From Beroe forskalii (taxonomy: Eukaryota; Ctenophora; Nuda; Beroida; Beroidae): a stretch of DNA of 64,000 nucleotides. Position 1 is the first letter of the stretch; the number at the start of each line of letters is the position of its first letter. Under the pieces are notes generated by a model, which searched no databases, was not told where the DNA came from, and saw only the letters and a program-made list of their open reading frames with translations. The translations under genes and the position numbers were made by a program. Shown here in pieces: positions 1 through 11,685 of the stretch. Where the stretch lies: positions 1,922,001 through 1,986,000 of the forward strand of contig WFMF01000002.1 in assembly GCA_011033025.1 (NCBI GenBank), in the 5' to 3' direction.

Positions 1-258
1 CATTTCTATAGTTTCCCACAACTAGCATCCCATTACTGATGCTAATCAGGATCTCATTATTCATGTTAATAAGGGCTGAGAAACCCATTGTCTGTGAATC
101 TGTGATGCACCATGTCTCACTCGGTCTCAGTGTATAATTATAACATGCGATGAAAGGTCTCTGGAAGTGACCCCTGCAGGCGTGTTACTTCTCATCACCA
201 ACTAATGAGTGTGTAATCAGGGACAGGGAAGCCTATTTAAGAACTTAGTTCCACCTGT

Positions 259-718
259 CTTTCACCATTCATTAAATATTCTAGCATTCCACCGCTCTAT
301 TTTGTACAGTGTACAGGCTCTCTGTTCTATTGTTACCCCTTTCGTTCCGCTTCTGTGAAGATGTTGGGTGACCCTAAGATTTGGAAGTGTGCAACCATTC
401 TGGAAACTTCTTTCCAGCCACTCCCCGACTTTGTGGTATTAGGTAATTTACCATCTTTAACGTATTCTAGTATCCTTGAAGTAAAAAGCATGAATACGCT
501 ATTACGAGAGATGGGGAGTTTTTCTTAGGACATCTGGTCACGGCGCCACATCTAAATTTGTATTATCATGTGAAATCAGTGATGCTGGGAAATTAATTAA
601 AGTATGCAATAATTGATAGGGGCCTTAAAAATTTTTTTCAGTCTTGGAAGCCTCCCCGGTGTGCTATGTTTGGGGCCCGTAACATGGGTTTCCTTTTTTT
701 AAAAAAAGGAAACATTCC
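259..718. repeat. Dispersed ~460-bp repeat, copy 1
   Basis: This stretch matches 43801-44238 almost base for base. The shared block starts at a sharp edge (ctttcaccattcattaaat) and ends near 'aacattcc'. The two copies differ mostly by 1-2 base insertions in homopolymers rather than by substitutions. Copy 2 sits directly downstream of the non-LTR retrotransposon, so the block could be that element's 3' end with copy 1 a 5'-truncated insertion, but the 3' tails of the copies do not match. An independent repeat is equally possible. Confidence 0.7.
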
Positions 719-936
719 CCTTTGATCTCCTTCTGTAATAAGTTTCATGTGATACCTAATATTACAGTATTATTCTTCTCCATCTATTAGAATTCTGCCT
801 CATGATCTGAACACATCAAAATCTTTGTATGGGTAATGAAATTTTGAAGGGCTTTGCATTGCCTACTACTTGACTAAGTAATTCATAATTTTCAACAAGT
901 ATTTTCAATATTTCCTTCATATTCAATCTTTTTCAG

Positions 937-3890
937 TTTTCCAGTTCACCCCAAGACCCAAATGATCCTAAATCTAGATGTCCAAAATGTGGTGGGGTTT
1001 TAAACCACCTCAAGGGAATAACAACTACTCCTCGATTTGTTAAATGCCAGCAATGTGAATATTTCTATGTCTGTGACATTGACTTTCTAAAGAATGATAT
1101 GAGGGTTGAATCAAGGTAAGATCTATTTTCTAAGATCTATTCCTACTATATGAGGATTCAAAAGTTTATAAATATACTCATATTTAGTTTATAAATATAC
1201 TCAGTTTATAAATATACTCAGTTTATAAATATACTCAGTCTTGATATGTTGAATTATCATCAGTCCATCTAGCAGTTGTTACTTGTTAGTGTTTACACTT
1301 TTCAATAATAAACCCTTGTAATATTCAAATATAACCTCAAGGGATACAGTAATCTGGTAAATTTATCATGAAATTCCCTTAGCCACCTCGATCCTACACT
1401 TGATACAAAAGAAGACATACTTCCCACACCTAAAGAAATATACTCCTTTCTTAATGAGTATGTAATAGGACAAGAACACCCAAAAAAAGTGCTATCAGTA
1501 GGAATATATAACCACTACAAGAGAATACAAGTGAATTTGTCTGAGAGTAAGCAAAGTCGGGTATCAGGTATCTCCAAGCTGGACAAAACGAATGTTCTCT
1601 TACTTGGCCCCACTGGTAGGTACTCTTTTCAACATGATGCATATTTTGTGAAATAATGAAATTATCATTTATCATATAAATAATTATAATTCATCATTCA
1701 CTTTAGTCACATAATTGCATTGTTTACAGTAAATAAATTTCATTGTTGATAAATGTTAATGAGGTAAAAGTCTGTCATTTTTACCACTTGATTATCAAGA
1801 TACCACTCTTCAGGTACCGGTAAAACCCTACTAGCACAGTCCCTTGCTCACTGCCTCAAGGTCCCTATGACCATCTGTGATTGTACGTCTTTAACACAGG
1901 CTGGCTACGTTGGTGAAGATGTAGAATCTATCATAGCCAAACTTTTGATTGCTTCAGACTTTAATATTGACAAGTGTCAGCGGGGCATCATATTCCTAGA
2001 TGAGGTTAGTGATGAGTAAGCTAAAAAAACAGATACAATTAGTACATTAGTCTATAAATCTTAAAAAGTGCTCTGGCTTATGGGTTTAATGAGCTTTATA
2101 ATAGTCTAGACTTTAAAGGCATTGATTAATGAACTCATTTTCTTCTTTGTTTCTTGTGTTTTAAATACTCTCACAACAGGTTGACAAGATCTCCATGCGA
2201 TCTAAGGATGTGCATGTTAGGGATGTATCAGGAGAAGGGGTACAGCAAGCCCTGCTCAAGTTGTTGGAAGGTACTCTGGTTACCATTCCAGAGCGACTCA
2301 TCCCATCTCGTAAACTCAGATCAGAGCCTGTCCAAGTTGATACCACCAACATACTCTTCATAGCTTCCGGAGCTTTTGCTGGAATCGAGAAAATTGTGAG
2401 GTATGTAGAATGTAGATTTTAGCTATGATTCACTTTTTGTTCGGCACTCCTGATGGAGTAGGAACTAAATTATTTATTATGTACTACTGCTTTATTGAGT
2501 TTGTCCTGCTCAAGAGCATCAAGAGCTATCTCAATGTTTTAGTTCATCATTGTGTGTGTGACATGACGTATGTGGATTTGAAACTCATTTCTGTGAGATT
2601 ATAGTTCCTAAGTGTATATGAGGTCTTATAACCCTGCGAGCAATGAGCACACAAGAGCAATATAAGCAACGACTGATGTATGCTAAGTCCAAGTAATACT
2701 ACTAATCATAAACTTTATATCTTACATTGAACAATGTTCATACTTCATAAAAAAGTTTTGATATCAAATCTTGTTTGAACATTACAGAAACAGGAAGGTA
2801 AAGAAGTCTTTAGGATTCGGTAGTCCTATCTCGAAGGACATGGCGGTGCTTGATAACAAACGGAATGAAGATAACTTTGAGGAACAGCTCAAAGTGAATG
2901 ATAGCTTTTTGAAGGTATGGTTAAAATGAGGTTCCCTTCAATTTGAATTTTCAATTCAATTCAATCTTTGTTCCAATCATTTTTATCATGGTAAAATACC
3001 GGTATAAATTAGCACTTAAAATTCCACTGAATGTTAATAAATACAAAATTCGGTGGTATCTTGTATTTCTCATCCCAGTTCCCAAGAACTTCCTTAGATT
3101 AAATCAGATAAAACGTTAAAATCCCACTCTTACAGGATCTTAGATGCAGAGGATCTAGTTAACTACGGAATAATTCCAGAATTCGTTGGAAGAATGCCCC
3201 TCTGTGTATCTCTCATGTCTTTAGGTAGGGTTTATTGATAATTGAAACGGTCCAGTGGGATAAACTATTGATCGCCAGTATCTGTAAAATCTGTGAATTA
3301 TAGCACTGTTTATTATGCAGTGAAAGTCTAAACTGCCATGATAATAAGCCCATAATAATACCACAATAATAATAATACCATTAACAGATCGTGAAGCATT
3401 GGTTACGATTCTAACTCAGCCTAAGAACTCCATCATTGCCCAATACAAGCACCTCTTTGACTTGGACGACTGTGAGCTGGTGTTTACTGATGATTCACTT
3501 GATGCAATAGCTGAACTTGCCATCAAGAAACGAACAGGTTGATGTTTTGTCCACGTTAACACTCTATCATTACATTATATCACGAATCTTTGATGTGGGT
3601 GAAATATTTTATCCCCCCTCTTTCCAATAACTTGTCTGACCTCTGCTCCCTGACTTCTTTGGCCCATCACTCCTTCTTCCACGGACCCCTGACCCCCTTG
3701 TTCCTTAATAACAGGTGCTCGAGGGCTAAGGAGCATTCTGGAGAGTGTGCTGATGGACATAATGTACGAGGTTCCCGGTTCAGACATAGCACAGGTCAAG
3801 ATTACCAGACAGGTCGTGGAGAAACAGTCCCAGCCAGATTTTAAACGAGAATCAAAGAATGAGGAAGGAAAGTCCGCCGTCCAGATTTGA
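937..3890 (+). CDS. CLPX: ATP-dependent Clp protease ATP-binding subunit ClpX, mitochondrial (5' partial)
   Basis: AAA+ unfoldase that feeds substrates to ClpP in the mitochondrial matrix. Eight exons are readable: 937-1115, 1383-1615, 1814-2004, 2180-2400, 2788-2914, 3136-3224, 3388-3537 and 3715-3890. Exon 1 encodes the zinc-binding domain (CPKCGG, then KCQQC); exon 2 carries [10 protein letters not shown]. Walker A is GPTGTGKT across exons 2-3, the pore loop is GYVG and Walker B is IIFLDEVDK. The C-terminal small domain (IPEFVGR, KRTGARGLR) follows and the frame stops at TGA 3888-3890. The transit-peptide exon(s) are not visible. All junctions keep phase except exon 5 to 6, where one surplus G at the start of exon 6 shifts the frame; ATC at 3137 restores it. 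That may be a sequence error, an unusual splice or a lesion. A polyadenylation signal AATAAA lies at 4183. Confidence 0.93.
1162..1238. repeat. 17-bp tandem repeat in a clpX intron
   Basis: About four copies of agtttataaatatactc lie in the first visible clpX intron. It is a short AT-rich minisatellite with no sign of coding. Confidence 0.85.
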
Positions 3891-4343
3891 TGATGTTTTG
3901 CGAGTTTTAATTGGAGTTATGATGATTGTTCCATAATTGTGACAATCTCATTCATCATTGTCAGTGTACTTAATTCGTACAGCGTTCTGTGTACAATGTG
4001 CAATGAACATTGTACAAGTTCATGTCGTACAAACCTGTCGTCCAGCCATTTTGTCTAGATTTTTATTTCCCTAATCCAGTGACCAATTGCAAACAGATTG
4101 TATATCGCTTAAATAATTTTATAAGAGCTGTTAAATCGCTAAACCTGGCTTTATCATTATTTGTTTAATTATAAAATAATGGAATAAAGGGAAATTAATT
4201 TTGAATTTTATGTTTCTAGTGCAACTGCCAAAGAATTATCAACTTAGTTAGTTCTGAGTTAGATAGCTTCTAGGAAGCGTAATCTTGTGGGTCAAGCTAG
4301 TCTGAGATTCTGAAAATAAAAATTGATAATATGCTAGGCGAGA
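3891..4343. other. clpX 3' UTR and flank
   Basis: AT-rich, no credible ORF. AATAAA at 4183-4188 is the likely clpX polyadenylation signal. Nothing else recognised before the target duplication at 4344. Confidence 0.6.
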
Positions 4344-4351
4344 CCTCGTAT

Positions 4352-4902
4352 CCCAGTGGAATAATATGGGGAATTTAGGAATTAAATTCCCAGTCAAATT
4401 TCCAAATAAGAAATCGAAAAAAAGGTTAAATTCCTTCGAAATAAGCTTTTCTGGACACATTCTGTAATTGATGAACTCAAAATCATGAAATTCATAGAGC
4501 TGAATACCATAATCGACCTTTCCGGGTGCATAATCCGAATCCAGCAGCTGCATTCCCACCGCATTCCCAAACCAGCCATCACATTCCCAAACCAGCCACC
4601 GCATTCCCAAACCAGCCACCGCATTCCTAAACCAGCCATGAGTATTTCCCTTGTGTTTGACTTTGGTCAAATTTTTTAGTGAAAAACTATCTAAATAGCC
4701 ATCATAAACATTTTAAAATACCCTATATTCAATGAAAACATTGTTGCACGTTTCTCTAGCTAGCAATCGAACTTATTTTAAAAATTTCGGTCATTTTAGT
4801 GAAAACATGTCAAAACCAGCTGGTCTTTACCCCAAGCTGAAAAAGCCTCTTTTTACTCTTAGTTACAGATTCCCAGCCACTTTTTAAAATTATTCCACTG
4901 GG
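4352..4902. mobile_element. hAT-like non-autonomous DNA transposon (551 bp)
   Basis: Both ends carry the inverted repeat CCCAGTGGAATAAT, and the element is flanked by a perfect 8-bp direct repeat CCTCGTAT at 4344-4351 and 4903-4910. An 8-bp target duplication is the hAT hallmark. No transposase is encoded; open frames on either strand only read through the internal tandem array. A second member of the family with the same termini lies at 57189-58305. Confidence 0.9.
4549..4641. repeat. 20-bp subterminal tandem repeat in the hAT-like element
   Basis: Four copies of about 20 bp (cattcccaaaccagccaccg and variants). The same CCAGCC and TTCCCA words recur in the sister element near 57420-57490, as expected for transposase-binding subterminal repeats. 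Confidence 0.8.
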
Positions 4903-4910
4903 CCTCGTAT

Positions 4911-5711
4911 CTAATGAAGTTCCGCAATTGATAATGAATGAATCACATTGTAGAACGAAATAATCGACATTTACATTGTTTTAAATTTAGTGTGTGTTTG
5001 ATAACCATGAGATTTGATCACACTGTTCTTGTAATACGCACCACTTCCACGGTGCATGTAAGTACCGTACAATTGCAATGCTATTACAACTGTTCACCAA
5101 TTTAGCAATTTATACCACTCGTTTACCGATTTTATCATTCGTGCCCCTCTGTTACTTGTGGTAACTATTCTAATTGGTGTTATGAACAGAATATTTTCGC
5201 TATGATGTGGGTTGGGATTCACTTATATCATCGTATAGTTATTAATTGCATTTCAAGTACGGTTTTGGTCGATTTTAATTTCAAATTTGTACTTGAATGA
5301 ATAAACAATTAATGTTGTTCAGTACTTTTGTATTATTGACTCAAAATTATAGATAATTCATGATGTCGATTTCTCAGTGCCGTTTCCATCAACAAGAACC
5401 CACAATTGATTCAATTCAATCAACTCAATTCAGCTCCTCCTTTAGGAGATAAGATGGCCGATATAAGGCTCCTGTAGGCAGCTAGTTGACAATGTATTTA
5501 TTTTCTCCTAAAATTTGATATATCAATATTCAGAAGCACCGAAATTTGAAGTTTCGAAGATCCAAGCAGATTTATTTCTTACCCTTCTCTATGTTTCTAT
5601 GCATTATATAATTAGACTAACACCCACTTATTCCCAAAGGTCTAGGGAAGTATCATGTATATGCTATACAGGAGTCCTCACACCAGTGATTGGAACACAC
5701 CTGGCGCTACC
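4911..5711. other. Intergenic, 5' flank of the RG-rich gene
   Basis: AT-rich sequence with no supported gene. It probably includes the promoter and 5' UTR of the gene starting at 5712, but no clear core element was recognised. Confidence 0.4.
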
Positions 5712-6323
5712 ATGTCAGAAAAGACCGCTATATCAGAGTTTCCCTGTCTGACAAAAGAAATCATCTACCAAGCCTTGAGGGAGGGTAAGCTGGAAGGACG
5801 GCAGCAGTCCCACTACGGTCATGCCTACGTTAAACTCATCACAGATCAAGTGAAGAGTCTTGTCAGGGAGAAGTTTGGTGATGAGTACTTCGCAAAGCAA
5901 GTGCAGAAGAAACGGCTCAAGACTGTGAGAGCCGATCAGAAGAAACTTACCTCCGAAATAACCACGTTACAAGCACGACAGAAGAGGCTTGAGGAGGAAG
6001 AGGCGAGTTTGGTGGAGAAGCTGGGAGATGAGGCTTTTCCTAAATCCGGCAGAGGTAAAGGCAAAGCTCGGGGTGGCAGTAGGGGCCGTGGTCGAGGAAG
6101 AGGTAGGGGAGCAGCAGCGAGGGACAAAGTTCCCAGTACCTCATCTGATGATAAAGAGGAGACATCGGCAGAAAGTGATGCATCATCTGATGAAGCTGAG
6201 GACAAGGAGAATGTTCCTAGTAGTTCTGTTGGAGATAATGAAGATGTGAGAGGTAGGGGAGGGAAGAGGGCACGAGGCCGAGGTGGAAGAGGCGGGAGCA
6301 AACGGGCCAGGGTTTCAAAGTAA
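5712..6323 (+). CDS. Coiled-coil protein with RG-rich basic tail, unknown function
   Basis: An intronless frame of 203 codons. ATG 5712 (MSEKTAIS) is preferred over the in-frame ATG at 5655, which would add an unconvincing leader. Residues 1-60 are a compact, partly helical segment (KEIIYQALREGKLEGRQQ). Residues 60-115 are charged and heptad-like, suggesting a coiled coil. Residues ~115-145 are a dense RG/GR array. An acidic Ser/Asp/Glu stretch follows, then a second RGG block ending in KRARVSK. RG-rich tails usually bind RNA or are arginine-methylated, and the basic end could direct nuclear entry. The family is not recognised. A polyadenylation signal AATAAA lies at 6470. Confidence 0.8.
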   Translation: MSEKTAISEFPCLTKEIIYQALREGKLEGRQQSHYGHAYVKLITDQVKSLVREKFGDEYFAKQVQKKRLKTVRADQKKLTSEITTLQARQKRLEEEEASLVEKLGDEAFPKSGRGKGKARGGSRGRGRGRGRGAAARDKVPSTSSDDKEETSAESDASSDEAEDKENVPSSSVGDNEDVRGRGGKRARGRGGRGGSKRARVSK

Positions 6324-6617
6324 TCAAGTAGATATGCAATTCAAATTTGTTTTTGTCTCTGTACTGTGACTCAAGTTGTTGACCTGTACTTTTTATGAAT
6401 GAAATTACTGCTTAATTGGGATGCTAATATCCCAAATTTCCCACCAATCACTATTTTTATGTATTTTATAATAAATTGTAGTGGAGGTTTCTGATAACAG
6501 GAGCTGTAACTGTGGGTTATTGTTTTAATCTATGTATTTCAGCTAAATGCCTACTTATAGCATTGAAAATTTTATTGATATTCTGCTGTACTCTAGACAA
6601 AACGTAAGGCTGCTATG
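6324..6617. other. 3' UTR of the RG-rich gene
   Basis: Untranslated AT-rich sequence with AATAAA at 6470-6475. It ends at the target duplication of the next element. Confidence 0.55.
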
Positions 6618-7604
6618 CTTACCTTCCAAAAGTGGGTAGCAGGAGTAGCCAGGCTACCGAGGGGAAAATTCGACAAAACCGAGGGGATTTTCATGTCAAT
6701 AAAACGTTGATAAAAAATCAAGTTTATCCACAACTAAAGTTATCTAATAACAACGTAGATCAATTTTAACAGTAAAGATGCGTTAAATAGGTGGGGGATA
6801 AAAAGGGAAGTGAGAGAAAGTGATCATAAGGTGAGGGGAAGTGGGTAGTGGGCAAGGGGAAGTGAAGATGAGGGGAATCAAGGTGAGGAGATTTATAAGG
6901 TGGGGGAATTAAAGTGAGGGGAAGTAAGCTGAGTGAACGTAAAGTGAGAGGAATCATCTAATTGTGATGGGGGGAAGTGAGATGAGAGTAAGTAAATAAT
7001 TAAGGTGAAGGGAAGCGAGGTGAGGGGAAGTCACTTGGTGATTCGTGATAAGATGTAAGGTGAGGGGAAGTGAGGTGAGGAAAGTACATTACCAGATTGA
7101 TCTCAGAGGCAGATTCAGGTACAAAACCTTGAAAATTTTCGCCTGCGGCGGGCTGTTTTGATCCAATTATATGACTAAATTGATTCTAGACACAATCTCA
7201 GATATAAAACTTTCACAATTTTCGCCTACAGTACGGCTGGCTGCTTTAATCACATGACATATACATTGACCAAAATATGTATCTCAGAGGCAGATTCAGG
7301 TACAAAACCTCAAAAATTTTCGCCTGCGGCGGGCTGCTTTGATCCAATTATATGACTAATATGATCCTAGACACAATCTCAGATGTAAAACTTTCGAAAT
7401 TTTTGCCTTCGGCTGGCGGTTTAAATCGCATGATAAATAACCAAATTGAGGAGGATTCATGTGCAAAACCTTGAAAATTTTCGCCTGCGGCGGGCTGTAC
7501 TGATCAAATTATGTCACTTAATTGGCGCATGGCTCCGAGCAAGCTTGAAACCGAGGGGATTTTAATATCTGCTACCGAGGGGATTTTCATTTTTGGAAGG
7601 TAAG
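6618..7604. mobile_element. Non-autonomous DNA transposon with 8-bp target duplication (987 bp)
   Basis: Ends are the inverted repeat CTTACCTTCCAAAA / TTTTTGGAAGGTAAG, bounded by a perfect 8-bp direct repeat CTGCTATG at 6610-6617 and 7605-7612. The phrase accgaggggattttcat repeats just inside both ends. The interior is a purine-rich minisatellite (6790-7090, gtgaggggaagtgag words) followed by degenerate ~180-bp repeats containing ttttcgcctgcggcgggctg. No transposase. The 8-bp duplication suggests the hAT or P superfamily; the termini differ from the 4352-4902 family. Confidence 0.9.
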
Positions 7605-7612
7605 CTGCTATG

Positions 7613-8733
7613 TTATGTGTTGTGAAATGCATTGCATCATGAGATGATCTTACTAAATTCGTATGATGCTTTTAAGAATCGTCATGCATGATAGAATGAT
7701 AACACACCATGAATTATTGATGAAACTATGGAACAAGAATCAGTTCTGTAACTGGTTATAAAATTCTGTCCATTTTTGATTTATACCTATAACCATTTAT
7801 CAACTTTCAATAATGGTGCAATGTATTTTGATCATCACTTGTCATTTTTCAGTAATTGTTTTTAAAGGATTGTTTTTATATAATGCTGACAATTTTTAAA
7901 TCCAACGTTTAACATACATTAACAAATTAATAATTTATTATTTTCAGGGTTTTTTAATCAATTGAATTTATCATATCACATATTTCAATCTTGTTTAAGA
8001 TAAATTTACTATGACAATTTGGCGATTAGTTTGAACCTATCTGGTCCAGTCTGGTCAAGCTATGTTTTCCCTTCGAAACAAAGCTTGGGAATTTCGAGGA
8101 ATATAGCGTTTAAAAAGTTAAAATATCGGAATCATTCATCTATTTGAAGCGGAATTTATTGTACATTTCAAGTTTTCCAAAACTGGGTGGCCAGATGGAT
8201 CGATTAAGTGCCATTGTTACAAATTCATACATTTATTCTGTGGCTGTATTATCTTCATTAGCCAGTTTAATATTTTCATTCTATACACTTAATATACAGT
8301 TTTGATAATGCTACTATCTTATTATGTTATTTTCTTATGTTGTGTATTATTTACTGACCCATGGAATCTAAATTAGAAGTTTTTAACCTACATATGTTTT
8401 TAAGTTTTTACAATGTCATTAAACCTTATGTTATGTGGCAATTCAAATTTACATCATTTCTTCGTTTGACTGATTATTCACCAAAGTAAATGATCGTTTT
8501 TACAGTTCGTGCCTAATAGATCAAAAGAGAAAAAGAGATTTCTGGATTGTTCACAAATGCCTAACTTTAATAGGTTTTAGGTTCTAGGACATCGAACATA
8601 TCTAAGTCAGTAGTACTAAACCCAATAACGTCTGGTTTTAGATTTGATTTTGGATACATAACTTGAATCAATTCAAAGTTTCAAGTTGGTAATAAATCAT
8701 TAATTTATCTAGGTTTTTCGAGGGAAAGTCAAA
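7613..8733. other. Intergenic AT-rich stretch
   Basis: No ORF, RNA gene or repeat recognised. The 3' part is presumably the upstream region of the gene whose first coding exon starts at 8734. Confidence 0.4.
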
Positions 8734-9054
8734 ATGGTATCAATTTATGGAAGAAAGCGTAGCTTTGAAGACAGCACACTGGCAACAAGCAAGAAGCACT
8801 GTGATTATGAGCCATGTTTAGGTAAGTAAGTGTTCCAAAGAGGAGCAATGATGAATCAAAGTACCTATTAATAAGAAGGTTTATTGCCTTTAAAATTCAA
8901 AAACAGTAGTGTTTGAAATGACTAGAATTTGAAGTTTGAAATTTCGAATTTGAATTTGAAACAATCACAAATGTTTCATCAGATTTTGCAGCAGCACATC
9001 AGATGGGTTTTTCACAAAACTGCTCTACAGCTGTTCCAGTGATTCATAATCCAG
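8734..9054 (+). CDS. Two N-terminal coding exons of an unknown gene
   Basis: Exon 8734-8821 begins with ATG after AAA (MVSIYGRKRSFED...) and ends at a strong donor (TTAG/GTAAGT). Exon 8983-9054 starts after a good acceptor (catcag/ATTTTG), keeps phase 1 and ends at CCAG/GTACTG. Together they encode about 53 residues: a basic GRKR patch, then a Ser/Ala-rich stretch with two cysteines. A phase-1 exon starting at 18426 would continue the frame (see the 18419 entry), and no closer in-phase continuation was found. The family is not recognised; the call rests on matching splice phases. Confidence 0.45.
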
Positions 9055-11487
9055 GTACTGTTCTGGAATGATAAAAACTTCATGTCGATTGCTTGAAAAT
9101 GAAATTTTCCTTAGTTAAAGATCCGTTCAATTGTAACAACTTTATTTGAATCAAGATTTGAATTGAAAAAAAAGATTGAATTGATAAAGCTCTGAAATCT
9201 TGTAAAATTACATGCTCGAGGGTAATAACCAATTATATATGCTTTCCTGCCATTTTTTCTGCCAGTATAGTCCTATAATGATACTGACCATGGCCCTTAA
9301 CCATCAGCTAAAAATAAATAGGCCTAATAACCTGAAAACTTAATACAGCAATGCGATCGTTTTAGAAAGTTAAAAGTTGTAAAAATTCCAAACATTGATT
9401 GACCCAGGACCCTAAATCCTAAAGTTACTGCATTGTCCATGGCCTACATCCAAAGCAGAATCTTACAAGTTCATGAAGGTCCTATATATATGGTAATGAA
9501 AAACATATTCTGCTCTGCATTGTATTATAAATCTTTCTATCTATCCTTACTTTTTGCGTCAAGTTCAATGTAGGAGGTAAGAATATCAATCCACTCTTTT
9601 CATAGGTACTATCATTCCACTGTCCCTACCATGTTCTTGTCCAAGTAGATTTTACGTAGTTCTTGCAAAACTTATTTGTTATCAAGGCATTTAATCAATA
9701 TTAGAAATTAAGATTGATGTTGAGTGAAGCAACCCTATCGTGCAACAAAATATTCTTGGTTCGATCACAGGCAGTGAATCAATTTTGACTTTTTTGATAA
9801 TGGATGAAATATTTCATACGATGTATAGTGCTGGCTCTTTTTCAACCAAAATATTTGTTAGCCTGAAATACTATCAGAGTAACCAGATGGGGTTGGTTCC
9901 TTCACATATCAAATCTTATATGATGAATGAATTAATTCAAATTCGGTTCTCTCCGATGTTCCTATCATTCGACTATGCAACGACCTTAGTACACATTATT
10001 TATAAAGTTACAAGTCATGCAATCGTCGCATTTGGGCATTCGGCTCATCCGTATAAATTTAATGTCATATGAAGTTCATGCGCTATAAATTGTGTACTGT
10101 ATAAAACATTCATCAGTTGAAATCAGCCACATTGTCATATCGAGTTTATCAACACAATCGCCTTATCTTTTTGATAGACCGTAAATTGCAATCTATTCCA
10201 CACTGATCGAAGAATTTAGCCATATAGTTGCTTTTAAAATTCTTCAAATTTCACGAGGCTCCTGTGTTGACAGTGCTTCTTTTCGGGAAACGCTTGCCTT
10301 CCCCAACTATCTTGTTGAGGGACGGGAGGAGTTTCAATCCATGAATTTTACACTAATAAAAATTTCCTCAAAGTGCCTTTTTTATTTTAGTTATGATGGA
10401 ACAGTAAATAAAATCTCATCTTAGGCGGTTAGTTCAACCGTATAAAATTATTTTTGTATGACTAAAAATCATCATTCATGAGGTATAAATATTTTGTACT
10501 AAGGCAGTTCATGACTGCTTCACCGGAGTACAGTTGCATATTATGTTATCGAAAAGGTTTGAACCGAATTCTCTTTTGTTAAAGTTTAAAGTATGAAAAC
10601 CTGTTTGCTTATTAAAGCATGTATCATGCCCAATCCAACAAGATGATACTTTCTTTTTTGCGTTTTAAACCAGTGTTGAAATTACCAAAATGCAACTTTT
10701 TGTATCCATATTTTCTGTTACCTATCGATGCAAAATAGTGATGAAACATGTATTTTGTATTCTGACGAAACGGCGAACGCTTTTGAAATTTTATTACGGT
10801 ATTTCTGCGAACATAATATCAAATATGGTAAAAATTCATACAACTTATGCCGTAAAGTGAATTCATGGTACAGTGAAAATGTTTTATCTCTTTAAATAAG
10901 AATCCAAATTTCTCTGCTTGCAGGCTGTTATGATCATATTCGAGCCTTTTAGGCAAACTGTTTTTAATTTCCTTAATTAAAAAGAAAACTATTCTACCGG
11001 CCGCAATCATATCCAAGGCATACCCAAGAAATAGTAGTGGCCCTAGTTCAGTATTTGTGATATGCTTTTTTATCATTAATCATTATACCTGGTGATGGGT
11101 ATCTGGACTTCTAAAATGTGGCTGTGTTGCCGCTAAACTACAATTTCGTCTTTTTGGGTTGGGCAATAGACTTTATTAAGTAATTACTATATTACTACTA
11201 GCTACTTTATTATCAACTTGATTATGATACTGCGCGGATTCGAAATGAGCTGACCCATTCCCTTGTCCTAAACTTCGAGCTTACCTTGTGGATTAGCTAA
11301 AAGATCTTAAACCTTGATAAAAAATTCAGTGCCTACATTGCGTCATTGCGTATTATTAATTGTGACTTATGAATTTCTCGACCTCTTTATTTTTGGTCAA
11401 CCGAGCAACTCACGGGACTTGGCCAGTCAATTTCAAATCCATCAAGTATGATGATCTCATGCTTAATAATATTATCTATGAATTAAG
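9055..11487. other. Intron or intergenic sequence, AT-rich
   Basis: No supported coding exon. A 110-codon frame at 9740-10072 has no domain, splice context or compositional bias and is probably chance. No RNA gene recognised. Confidence 0.4.
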
Positions 11488-11685
11488 GGATGGTTCACAT
11501 ATTGCGTAATCAGCTAGGGGGAGATTTTTTTCAAGTGATTACGCTTCATATTATTGTAACACACAACTACTGTAAAAATGATAACGGACTGGGAGGGGGG
11601 CCGGGGGGGTAAAAAAGGCCCTGGGGGAGGGGGGGGGGGGGTAAAAACAGCAAAAATTGATTACGTAGTATATGAACAGTCCCCA
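11488..11685. mobile_element. Small MITE-like inverted-repeat element with G-rich core
   Basis: The left end (ggatggttcacatattgcgt, then aatca) pairs imperfectly with the complement of the right end (tgattacgtagtatatgaac, then agtcccc), about 25 bp with a few mismatches. The core at 11588-11641 contains several runs of five or more G on the plus strand, a strong G-quadruplex candidate. No clear target duplication. Confidence 0.55.

Noticed and set aside
361..443. ATG-started frame (MLGDPKIWKC...) ending at GTAAT, in the repeat upstream of clpX
   Set aside because: It looked like the missing clpX first exon, but the phase does not fit the next exon, it does not resemble a transit peptide, and the same sequence occurs at 43901 in a different gene's intron.
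4248..4670. 140-codon minus-strand frame with WLVWECGGWFGN-like repeats
   Set aside because: Generated by the 20-bp tandem repeat inside the hAT-like element.
9740..10072. 110-codon plus-strand frame
   Set aside because: No domain, no biased composition, no intron signals; expected by chance in a long AT-rich stretch.
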